A DNA stretch of 22,489 nt. Source: DATJLQ01 sp035509415. GTDB taxonomy: Bacteria; Pseudomonadota; Alphaproteobacteria; JACZXZ01. Shown piece after piece: positions 7,987-14,505 of the stretch. The notes below the pieces were generated by a model. It was not told where the DNA came from. It did no database searches and saw nothing but the letters and a program-made list of their open reading frames with translations. The stretch's first letter is position 1; each line of letters starts with the position of its first letter. The stretch covers positions 1-22,489 of the forward strand of contig DATJLQ010000077.1 of the NCBI GenBank assembly GCA_035509415.1. Direction: 5' to 3'. The translations under genes were made by a program, and so were the position numbers.

Positions 7987-8090
7987 CGTCATGCCCGGGC
8001 CGACCGACGGTCGAGTCCCGGGCATCCATGTCTTTAATGTCGTCGAAAACGGAAATTCGTGGATGCGCGGGCCAAGCCCGCGCATGACGG
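7987..8090. repeat. Large inverted repeat of the CGTCATGCCCGGG type (type B)
   Basis: The left arm begins CGTCATGCCCGGGC and contains GTCCCGGGCATCCATG. The right arm reads GTGGATGCGCGGGCCAAGCC then CGCGCATGACGG. Each arm is itself a hairpin and the two arms pair with each other. This is a second family of dispersed alphaproteobacterial intergenic palindromes, distinct from type A. It lies just past the stop of the minus-strand monooxygenase and may terminate it. Confidence 0.75.
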
Positions 8091-8109
8091 CGTCCGGGCC
8101 TATGGTCCG

Positions 8110-9309
8110 CTAGATCGTCGCGTTCCCCGATGGCAATCCCAGCGCCACGCGGCCGTAGATCGTGGCCGCCGCATCCCAAGTGAGCGAGATGTGGGACGCC
8201 GCCGCGTGGGCGTCGCGGAAGGCGCGTTGGATCGGGTTCTTGTCGTAAATGCCGGCACCGCCCGACGCCGCCACCATGAGATCGACCGCCTCGAGACAGA
8301 GCTTGGCCGCGAAGGCGGAATTGCGCCGGTAGCGGCCGCGCGCGAGCTCGTCGGGCGTCTCGTTCGCCTCGGCTTGCGCCGCGAGCTGGCGGCAATCCTC
8401 GACCATGAGCAAGCGCGCCGCGTCGCACGACGCGCTCGCCGCCGCGATCTTGATCTGGACCGGCGCCAATTCGGCCATGCGCCCGCCCGTATAGCTGCTC
8501 GCGCGTTTCTTGGCCTCGGCCGTGTAATGCTCGACCGCACCCTCGGACATCCCGAGAAGGGCGCCCGTGATGATGTAGGAGAAGGCGGCGAAGACCGGAA
8601 TGCGGTAGAGCGGACCCGGATTGAGCTTCAAGCCGGGTGCCGTCGCGCGTTTCGTGTCCTCGACCGAGAGGGTGAAATCGTCGGCGACGAAGAGCGTCGC
8701 GCAGCTCACATCGTGGCTCCCGGTCGCGCACAGGCCCGAGACGTGCCAGGTGTCGATCACGCTGTAGCCGCCGGGCGGGAGGAGGAACATGCGCATCTCG
8801 GGTGCCGCACCCTCGGCCGCCTCGACCATGGCCCCCACCATGAGCCAGCTCGAATGCACGATGCCGCTCGAGAAGGGCCAGCGGCCCGAGACTTCGTAGC
8901 CGCCCGGAACCTTCTTCGCGCGTCCGCTCGGGAACACGAAGGCCGAGCCGATCACGGCGTCGGGGTCGGCACCCCAAATCTCGTGCTGCGCGCGCGCCGG
9001 CCACATCGCGAGCATCCAATGATGGCTCGCGAGATTGCCCCAGACCCACGCGGTCGAGCCGCAGGCGGCTCCGAAGATGGCGCCGATCTCGACCAGGAGT
9101 CCGTAATCGAGCTCGGCGCCGCCGACGCGCCGCGGCTGGAGCACGCGCAGGAGCCCGCTTTCGTGGAGCTCGCGCATCGTCGCCTCGGGAAGGCGGCGCG
9201 TACGCTCGGCCTCGGCCGCGCGCGCGCGGATGCCGGGCACCAACGCCGCGGCGCGCGCGATCGTCTCGGCACGGCTCGCGCCAGCCGCGTGCTTGGCGGG
9301 CTCGGTCAT
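8110..9309 (-). CDS. Acyl-CoA dehydrogenase-fold flavin-dependent monooxygenase (HsaA/HpaH-C2-like)
   Basis: A 399-aa protein with the acyl-CoA dehydrogenase fold but the pattern of two-component class D flavin monooxygenases, which hydroxylate phenols or oxidise sulfur or nitrogen heterocycles using reduced flavin from a partner reductase. Pointers are the ERTRRLPEATMRELHESGL N-terminal helix, GGAELDYGLLVEIG, SGRWPFSSGIVHSSWLMVGA (residues 141-160), SGLCATGSHDV (191-201) and the C-terminal segment from GGAGIYDKNPIQRAFRD through SHISLTWDAAATIYGRVALG. It lies 24 bp after the VOC-family gene on the same strand, so they are likely cotranscribed. No flavin reductase is adjacent and no clear Shine-Dalgarno sequence is seen. 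An acyl-CoA dehydrogenase proper is less likely. Confidence 0.85.
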   Translation of the reverse strand: MTEPAKHAAGASRAETIARAAALVPGIRARAAEAERTRRLPEATMRELHESGLLRVLQPRRVGGAELDYGLLVEIGAIFGAACGSTAWVWGNLASHHWMLAMWPARAQHEIWGADPDAVIGSAFVFPSGRAKKVPGGYEVSGRWPFSSGIVHSSWLMVGAMVEAAEGAAPEMRMFLLPPGGYSVIDTWHVSGLCATGSHDVSCATLFVADDFTLSVEDTKRATAPGLKLNPGPLYRIPVFAAFSYIITGALLGMSEGAVEHYTAEAKKRASSYTGGRMAELAPVQIKIAAASASCDAARLLMVEDCRQLAAQAEANETPDELARGRYRRNSAFAAKLCLEAVDLMVAASGGAGIYDKNPIQRAFRDAHAAASHISLTWDAAATIYGRVALGLPSGNATI

Positions 9310-9333
9310 GGGGACGGGCGCGCGGTCGCCGGG

Positions 9334-9825
9334 CTACATCGCGCCGGCGTGCGCTTTTTCCCTCTTCTTGGCGGCCGACTTCTGGGCGGCGGGCTTCTTC
9401 GCGTCGGTCGCCTCGAGCGCCGGGAAGTTGAGCTCGACCAGGATGCCGTTCGGATCGTGGATGAAGATCTGGCGCAGGCCCACGAGCGGTACCTGGCGCT
9501 CGAAGAACTTGACGCCCTTCTTGACCATGCGCTCGCGCACGCCCGCGAAGTCGGTCGCGAAGAAGGCGGCGTGGTCGAAGGCGCCGGTGGTCTTGCCGTT
9601 GTCGATGTCGCGCTCGCCCAGATAGGCCGCGGTCGTGCTCGGCCGCTTCGGGTCGATGCCGATCAGGTGCACGACCGCCTCGGTCCCGAGATAGAGCCAA
9701 TTGCCGGGGAAATCGAAGGGCGGCCGGTCGCCGTCGACGAGGCCGAGCACGTCGACGTAGAAGTCGCGCGTTTCCTGGAGCTTCTTGGTGCGGATCGAGA
9801 CATGGGCGAGGGTATTCAACGGCAT
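9334..9825 (-). CDS. VOC-family metalloprotein (glyoxalase / extradiol dioxygenase superfamily)
   Basis: A 163-aa single-module VOC protein with two beta-alpha-beta-beta-beta units. Candidate metal ligands are His8 (AHVSIRT), His85 (FDHAAFF) and Glu131 (GILVELNFP), the two-His-one-Glu arrangement of this superfamily, plus His53. FIHDPNGILVELNFP is a typical terminal strand. The last 25 residues are a Lys/Ala tail (AKKPAAQKSAAKK) with no fold role that I recognise. A GAGGAG ribosome binding site precedes the ATG. It heads a two-gene unit with the flavin monooxygenase and is divergent from the LigK-type aldolase gene. Extradiol ring cleavage, isomerisation or lyase activity are all possible, and the sequence does not decide. 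Confidence 0.85.
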   Translation of the reverse strand: MPLNTLAHVSIRTKKLQETRDFYVDVLGLVDGDRPPFDFPGNWLYLGTEAVVHLIGIDPKRPSTTAAYLGERDIDNGKTTGAFDHAAFFATDFAGVRERMVKKGVKFFERQVPLVGLRQIFIHDPNGILVELNFPALEATDAKKPAAQKSAAKKREKAHAGAM

Positions 9826-9948
9826 GGCGCTCTCCTCGGAAGTTTCCGTCCAGCGTTGGGTTGGCCGCGATTATAGCGCGCCTGCGGGGCCAAGGCACGC
9901 CCGACCTCGCGCACGCAAGTCCGCCATGCGGCCGCGCCATTTCGGTTC

Positions 9949-9965
9949 AACCCGTTGATCGGGTT
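9949..9965. promoter_or_regulatory. Inverted repeat, candidate operator in the divergent VOC-ligK gap
   Basis: AACCCG-TTGAT-CGGGTT is a perfect 6-bp inverted repeat in the 213-bp divergent region, directly followed by an AT-richer TTGATAAG. Size and placement fit a dimeric repressor site controlling one or both units. No regulator gene is linked, so this is a pattern only. Confidence 0.3.
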
Positions 9966-10038
9966 TGATAAGCTCGGGCCCGTGCGGCCGGCCGAGAGCG
10001 AGGCGGCCGGCGCTTGGTAGCGGACGGGAGGAGAGACG

Positions 10039-10716
10039 ATGGCCGAGAATATCGTGGTGCGCGAGATCGAGCGGGCGAGCGGCAATCTCGTGGAGGCCCT
10101 CGAGGGATTGGGGGTCGCGACCGTGCACGAGGCGCAGGGGAGGGTCGGGCTCATGGCGAGCCATCTGCGCCCCATCTATCTCGGCGCTTCCATCGCCGGG
10201 CCCGCGGTCACGGTCTCGATCCCGCCGGGCGACAATTGGATGATCCACGTCGCGGTCGAGCAGTGCCGCAAGGGCGACGTGCTGGTGGTAGCACCCACCT
10301 CGCCCTGCGAGGACGGCTATTTCGGCGAGCTGCTCGCGACCTCGCTCGCGGCGCGCGGCGTGCGCGGCCTGGTGATCGAAGCGGGCTGCCGCGACATCCG
10401 CCCGCTCACGGAAATGAAATTCCCGGTCTGGTCCAAGGCGGTCTCGGCCCAAGGCACGGTCAAGGCCTCGCTCGGCTCGGTCAACGTGCCGATCGTGTGC
10501 GGCGGCCAGGCGGTGCGCCCGGGCGACGCGATCGTCGCCGACGATGACGGCGTTGTCGTGGTCCGGCGCGAGGAGGTGGCCGACGTGGTCAAGGCGGCCG
10601 AGGCGCGCACCGCCAAGGAGGACGCGACCCGGAAGCGCCTCCAGGCCGGCGAGCTCGGCCTCGACATTTACGGCATGCGCGACAAGCTCAAGGCGCTCGG
10701 GCTCAAATATGTCTGA
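10039..10716 (+). CDS. ligK: 4-carboxy-4-hydroxy-2-oxoadipate aldolase / oxaloacetate decarboxylase (RraA-like fold)
   Basis: A 225-aa member of the class II HMG/CHA aldolase family. LigK/ProA enzymes split 4-carboxy-4-hydroxy-2-oxoadipate into pyruvate and oxaloacetate at the end of the protocatechuate 4,5- or gallate cleavage pathway, and decarboxylate oxaloacetate. Seen here are the VATVHEAQGRVGLM N-terminal region, GDNWMIHVAVEQCRKGDVLVV, the pyruvate-binding loop GYFGELLA (93-100) and GCRDIRPL with Arg118 and the metal-linked Asp119. The C-terminal extension KRLQAGELGLDIYGMRDKL is typical of LigK and separates it from the shorter RraA RNase E inhibitor. GGAGGAGAG precedes the ATG. Its stop overlaps the next start by 8 bp. 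No other protocatechuate-pathway gene is in the window. Confidence 0.85.
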   Translation: MAENIVVREIERASGNLVEALEGLGVATVHEAQGRVGLMASHLRPIYLGASIAGPAVTVSIPPGDNWMIHVAVEQCRKGDVLVVAPTSPCEDGYFGELLATSLAARGVRGLVIEAGCRDIRPLTEMKFPVWSKAVSAQGTVKASLGSVNVPIVCGGQAVRPGDAIVADDDGVVVVRREEVADVVKAAEARTAKEDATRKRLQAGELGLDIYGMRDKLKALGLKYV

Positions 10717-11692
10717 GGCGCGCGCTGCCGCGAGCCCGGACAAGGGACGCGAAATCCGGCGCATCTCCCTCATCGGCTTCGGCGAGGCGGGCGGCATCCT
10801 GGGCGCCGAGCTCGCCGCGCTCAATGCGGGCAACGCGCCGCGCTTCGCGCTCGCGACCTACGATCTGAAACTCGACGACCCTGGCGAGCGCGCGGCGATG
10901 CGCGAGAAGGCCGCGGCGGCGCGCGTCGAGGCGCGCGCGTCTCTCGGGGCCGCGCTCGAGGACGCGGACCTGGTGATCTCGGCCGTAACGGCGGACCAGG
11001 CGCTCATCGTCGCGACCGACGCCGCGCGCCATCTGAAGCGTGGCCAGGTCTTCCTCGACATCAATTCGGTAGCACCCAACACCAAACGCGCGGCACGCGA
11101 CGCGGTCGAGGCCGCGGGCGCCGATTACGTCGAGGCCGCGGTCATGGCGCCGGTGCCGCCCTCGGGCCTCAAGGTCAAGATGCTGCTGGGCGGGAAGCCC
11201 GCGGCGGCGTTGGCGCCGCAGCTCAACGCGGCCGGCATGAACACCGAACCCGTCTCGCCCGAGATCGGCATCGCGTCGGCGATCAAGATGTGCCGCAGCA
11301 TCATGATCAAGGGGCTCGAATCCCTCGTGGTCGAATGCATGTTCGCGGCACGCCTCCACGGCGCCGAGGACGCGGTGCTCGCCTCGCTCCATGCGAGCTT
11401 CCCCCACATGGGCTGGGACAAGGACTTGCCCGGCTATCTCATGAGCCGGGTCGCGGAGCATGGCAGGCGGCGCGCCGCCGAGATGCGCGAGGTCGCGGCG
11501 ATGCTCGAGGACGCGCACCTCGAGCCCCACATGGCGGCCGCGACCGCGTTGCGCCAGGATTGGCTGGTGGATGCGCTCGCGTCCCTCGGGATCGCCTACG
11601 ACAAATCCAAGCCCTTCGTCTGGCAGGACGCGGTGGATGCGGTGACGCGCCAAGCCGACGGCACCGCGCGGCGCGCACGCGACCGGTCATAG
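10709..11692 (+). CDS. NAD(P)-dependent oxidoreductase, beta-hydroxyacid dehydrogenase-like with DUF1932 C-terminal domain
   Basis: A 327-aa two-domain dehydrogenase. The N-terminal Rossmann domain carries GFGEAGGILG (residues 23-32) and the substrate-side motif DINSVAPNTKR (117-127), comparable to the DxST motif of 6-phosphogluconate/3-hydroxyisobutyrate dehydrogenases. Lys193 in SAIKMCRSIMIKG is the likely catalytic lysine. The C-terminal helical part matches the DUF1932 type (KGLESLVVECMFAARLHG). The ATG overlaps the aldolase stop by 8 bp (AAATATGTCTGA), so translation is probably coupled and the two should act in one pathway. The frame is open farther upstream inside ligK, but the overlap ATG fits the family start. 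The substrate, presumably a hydroxy- or oxo-dicarboxylic acid, is unknown. Confidence 0.88.
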   Translation: MSEARAAASPDKGREIRRISLIGFGEAGGILGAELAALNAGNAPRFALATYDLKLDDPGERAAMREKAAAARVEARASLGAALEDADLVISAVTADQALIVATDAARHLKRGQVFLDINSVAPNTKRAARDAVEAAGADYVEAAVMAPVPPSGLKVKMLLGGKPAAALAPQLNAAGMNTEPVSPEIGIASAIKMCRSIMIKGLESLVVECMFAARLHGAEDAVLASLHASFPHMGWDKDLPGYLMSRVAEHGRRRAAEMREVAAMLEDAHLEPHMAAATALRQDWLVDALASLGIAYDKSKPFVWQDAVDAVTRQADGTARRARDRS

Positions 11693-11752
11693 TCGACAAG
11701 ACGGTCCTGTGGCGCTACTCCCGCGTCATTCATCGGCGCGCGGACGATCGCG

Positions 11753-13189
11753 TCACTGGGTCGTATTCGACGCCTGCTGGTTATTGATGAATTGATTCAC
11801 AGCGATGATCGTTCCGTTGACGCTCACCATGGCGGCATCGAAGGCATTTTGCGCCTTGCTGACGTCACCCGCCATCTGAGCGTTCAAGAGTTGTGCCTGC
11901 TCAAGCTTCAATTCCGGATCCGCCAATTGGTCCTTGGCCGCGTTCGTCAGGGTCAGCTGCTTTGCCGCATAATCGCTTGAGAGCGAGGCAGGTGAGGGGC
12001 TCTTCTTTTCGACAGTTTTAATCGAGTCTGCGAATTCCTTCTGCGCGTTGACGATCTTGTTCATCGCGTCCGTTAGGGCCTTTGTCTGCACGGTAACCGA
12101 ATCGGATTCCGGCAACTTCCTAACCGCAGCCAAGAGACTATTTAGCATGTTGTTCAGCGATTTCGCCGAGCTGTCGACGTGACTCTCGGCTGAAAAGATT
12201 GCGGCCAAGGGGTCGTTCGAGCTCGTATAAGGCATCGTGACGGGCCCGGCGTTTAGGGTCGCGATTGTGACGTTACCGGTCGCCGCCGTCGTTGTCGGCG
12301 GCGTCACGGCCCCGCATGTCGACGTCGAGGCCGCCGAGGCGCCGCTATTCGTCGCCGTTGACCCGGACGCGCCAGTAGAACCGCTCGTTGCAACAGTGCC
12401 GCTCGACCCGCTCGACCCACTCGACCCGCTCGACCCGCTCGACCCACCGGAGCCGCTCTTACCAGTGGAGCCGCCGCTGGTCTTCGTTTGCTGGAGGTTA
12501 GTCGTATTGGTCGTTGCTCCTGCCGCGACGTTGGCCTGCAAGTCGGTCAACGCATGATTGAACGAGCCCGCCCGGCTGTAGGCGATGAGGTCGTTGAATC
12601 CTTGGTCCAACGTCTGATAGCTGTTGTTGTCCAGGCGCGTTTCGATGATCGTGCTCCAGCACGCGCGATCCTTCTCCATTTGAAGGATCAGGACTTGGAT
12701 CGTGTTGTTGTAGAGAACGTCCGAATCGAGCGTTGTCTTGGAGCCGGTGATGGCGCCGACGGTGGCACTCAGAATCTGCGACGTGGTGCCGCCAATCAAG
12801 CCGCCTGCCGTGCCGAGGCCGATGCCCGAGATATCGAGCGCGGCACTCCCCGTCGACGCTGCACCGTTGAAGCTGTCGATCCAATGCTGATAGCGGCGAT
12901 CGATGAGGTTACGCATCGCCTCGATGCAGTTATTGATGTCGTGATTGTCCTTGCTTGCAGGCGGGAACGTCCTCAAGGTATCGGCTACGCACGCAGGCGG
13001 GAGGAAATTGTGATTCGATGCATTGCTGGTTTGATAACCCTCGACCTCGGCACTCTTTGGCGTGCGTAGCCACACACTGTCGTCAATGGACGGTTGGGCA
13101 TCGAAGAGATTTCGCACCGACCAGTCGGGGCCGCAGCCGGACAAAAGCGTGGCGCAGAACGCTACCCCTAGGATGCCAATTACGCGCAT
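11753..13189 (-). CDS. Predicted lipoprotein with Gly/Ser repeat linker, unknown function
   Basis: A 478-aa protein of no family I recognise. The N-terminus is a lipoprotein signal with lipobox LSGC, so Cys19 should be lipidated and the protein anchored to a membrane in the periplasm or outer surface. Residues 116-150 are Gly-rich and hydrophobic (GIGLGTAGGLIGGTTSQI). Residues 239-290 are a Gly/Ser/Thr/Ala linker containing five GSS repeats. After it, residues about 326-478 are a helix-rich Ala/Asn/Gln region with coiled-coil character. Base and codon use are visibly less GC-rich than the neighbours, suggesting acquisition by transfer. It has its own promoter and stands alone, convergent with the DUF1932 gene. 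An envelope or surface structural role is a guess. Confidence 0.85.
   Translation of the reverse strand: MRVIGILGVAFCATLLSGCGPDWSVRNLFDAQPSIDDSVWLRTPKSAEVEGYQTSNASNHNFLPPACVADTLRTFPPASKDNHDINNCIEAMRNLIDRRYQHWIDSFNGAASTGSAALDISGIGLGTAGGLIGGTTSQILSATVGAITGSKTTLDSDVLYNNTIQVLILQMEKDRACWSTIIETRLDNNSYQTLDQGFNDLIAYSRAGSFNHALTDLQANVAAGATTNTTNLQQTKTSGGSTGKSGSGGSSGSSGSSGSSGSSGTVATSGSTGASGSTATNSGASAASTSTCGAVTPPTTTAATGNVTIATLNAGPVTMPYTSSNDPLAAIFSAESHVDSSAKSLNNMLNSLLAAVRKLPESDSVTVQTKALTDAMNKIVNAQKEFADSIKTVEKKSPSPASLSSDYAAKQLTLTNAAKDQLADPELKLEQAQLLNAQMAGDVSKAQNAFDAAMVSVNGTIIAVNQFINNQQASNTTQ
12402..12446 (-). repeat. Five tandem 9-bp repeats coding GSS
   Basis: The unit CTCGACCCR on the plus strand occurs five times in succession and encodes five Gly-Ser-Ser triplets in the lipoprotein linker. 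The unit is a multiple of three, so slippage would change linker length without a frameshift. Confidence 0.9.
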
Positions 13190-13223
13190 CGCCCCTTCCC
13201 CCTGGAAGCGGACCGTCGAGCGG

Positions 13224-13252
13224 AATTATGTGAGAAAATTGACGCTAGTCAA
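13224..13252 (-). promoter_or_regulatory. Sigma-70-type promoter of the lipoprotein gene
   Basis: On the minus strand, TTGACT and ATAATT are separated by 17 bp in an AT-rich segment. They match 5 of 6 and 4 of 6 consensus bases, and the predicted start lies about 28 nt before the ATG. The -35 box is part of an inverted repeat, TTGAC-GCTA-GTCAA (13239-13252), which could be a repressor site. Confidence 0.6.
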
Positions 13253-13400
13253 CCTCGAAGAGAATAATATCAAGACAATACCCTCTTTTGCGCAGGCCGG
13301 TCAGCGCCGCGGAGCGGGTCCGCCTGCGCCGCATTTTTGAGCAATCCCGTCGGCGCCATTCATCCGGCGTTGCTGCCCGTCCGCGCGCCCTCGATCGCAC

Positions 13401-14417
13401 TCACGCTATTTTCGGCTCGCGCACCGGCGCGGGCTTGCCGACCGGCCCCGTGGCGCCCGGGCGCGCGCGTTGGAGGCGGCCGCCCTCGATGAGGCGCGCC
13501 GCCAGCGCCGCCGCGATCTTCTGGCCCGTCATGTGCTCGATATAAAGGAACTGCCCGGCCGGGTTGATCTCGAGGAAGACGTAATGTCCTTCGGGCGTGA
13601 GGCGCAGGTCGATGGCGCCGTATTCGAGGCCGAGGCGGCCCATGAGCGCGCGCAGGCCGTCCTCGGTCGCGTGCGGCAGGCGATGGGCCTCGTAGCGCGC
13701 CTCGAGGTTCATGCGCACGTCGACCGGATACTCCATGTCGCGCACGTCGGCCGCGGCGGCGAACAGCTCGCCCCCGATCGCGATGACGCGCACGTCGGCA
13801 ACCGCCTCGACGAAGCGCTGGAAGATCACCGGCGCCCAACGCACCGAATCGAGATGCGCCTCGTCCTCCGGCCGCAGGAGGCGCGTCTCGCGCCAGGCGT
13901 CGGGAAGGGCCAGGAACTGCTTGAAGATCACGTTCCCGCCATGGCGGTGCCGGAACGCCGCGACCGCCTCGGGATCGCTGGTCATCAAGGTCGCGGGAAT
14001 CTCGAGCCCGATCGCTTGCGCGAGCGCGAGCTGCCAGGGCTTGTGCGCAGCCGCGGCATCGCGTCCGGGCTCGTTGACCCAGAAGGCGTCGAGCGCCGCG
14101 TAAAGGCCCTGGAACGCGGTCGAGGATTCGGAAAAGGCGAAGCGGCGCCGCGCCCCGTCGGCCATCGCCTCGGGAAACGCGAAGGGCTGCGGCCGGCGCC
14201 ACCAGACCGACGTCACGTCGGCGAGGTCGAGCCGCGCGCCGCCCTTGCGCACGAGCGCGAAGCGGCGCCCGCCGTCCTCGAATTCCATCGAGAGCGAGAG
14301 GCGTTGGGGAAACTCCGAGAGGTCGAGGAGCTCGACCAGCGCGCCGCTTGCCGTCAAGGCGGCCATCACCGCGGGCGCATGGGCGTCCTTAAGCGAGGAG
14401 AAGACGAGGATCGTCAT
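13401..14417 (-). CDS. ATP-grasp ligase, MvdC/MvdD (graspetide synthetase)-like
   Basis: A 338-aa ATP-grasp enzyme. Such ligases activate a carboxylate as acyl-phosphate and join it to an amine or hydroxyl. The overall pattern is that of the MvdC/MvdD group which crosslinks side chains in ribosomal peptides: VWWRRPQPF (71-79), FWVNEPGRDAAAAHKPWQL (112-130), GLEIPATLMTSDPEAV, VIFKQF with Lys166 for ATP, VIFQRFVEAVADVRVIAIGG (198-216), and the Mg ligands Asp270 (AIDLRL) and Glu283/Asn285 (FLEINPAGQF). The C-terminal tail is Pro/Arg-rich. The gene follows the 259-aa Pro/His/Asp-rich protein by 88 bp on the same strand, making that protein its likely substrate. No clear Shine-Dalgarno sequence is seen. 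RimK-like or small-molecule ligase roles remain possible. Downstream are 211 bp without a gene. Confidence 0.85.
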   Translation of the reverse strand: MTILVFSSLKDAHAPAVMAALTASGALVELLDLSEFPQRLSLSMEFEDGGRRFALVRKGGARLDLADVTSVWWRRPQPFAFPEAMADGARRRFAFSESSTAFQGLYAALDAFWVNEPGRDAAAAHKPWQLALAQAIGLEIPATLMTSDPEAVAAFRHRHGGNVIFKQFLALPDAWRETRLLRPEDEAHLDSVRWAPVIFQRFVEAVADVRVIAIGGELFAAAADVRDMEYPVDVRMNLEARYEAHRLPHATEDGLRALMGRLGLEYGAIDLRLTPEGHYVFLEINPAGQFLYIEHMTGQKIAAALAARLIEGGRLQRARPGATGPVGKPAPVREPKIA

Positions 14418-14469
14418 CGCGGCGCCGCCGCGGGCGCCACGCGCGCGTTGCGCGACGGCTTGCGTTTAC

Positions 14470-14483
14470 GGCCGGGCCCGGCC
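14470..14483. promoter_or_regulatory. 14-bp perfect palindrome between substrate candidate and ATP-grasp gene
   Basis: GGCCGGGCCCGGCC is self-complementary and lies in the 88-bp spacer. It could form a stem that lowers transcription or translation of the ligase relative to the upstream gene, or it may be a GC-rich coincidence. Confidence 0.25.
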
Positions 14484-14505
14484 TCGGGCATCCCCGGTGG
14501 CGGCT

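Noticed and set aside
7664..9940. Open minus-strand frame running through the repeats, the monooxygenase and the VOC gene
   Set aside because: It is the wrong frame of two well-supported genes, and its C-terminal part is translated palindromic repeat.
10039..10716. RraA, regulator of RNase E
   Set aside because: The protein is longer, with the C-terminal extension and metal/pyruvate loop of LigK-type aldolases, and it is coupled to a dehydrogenase gene.
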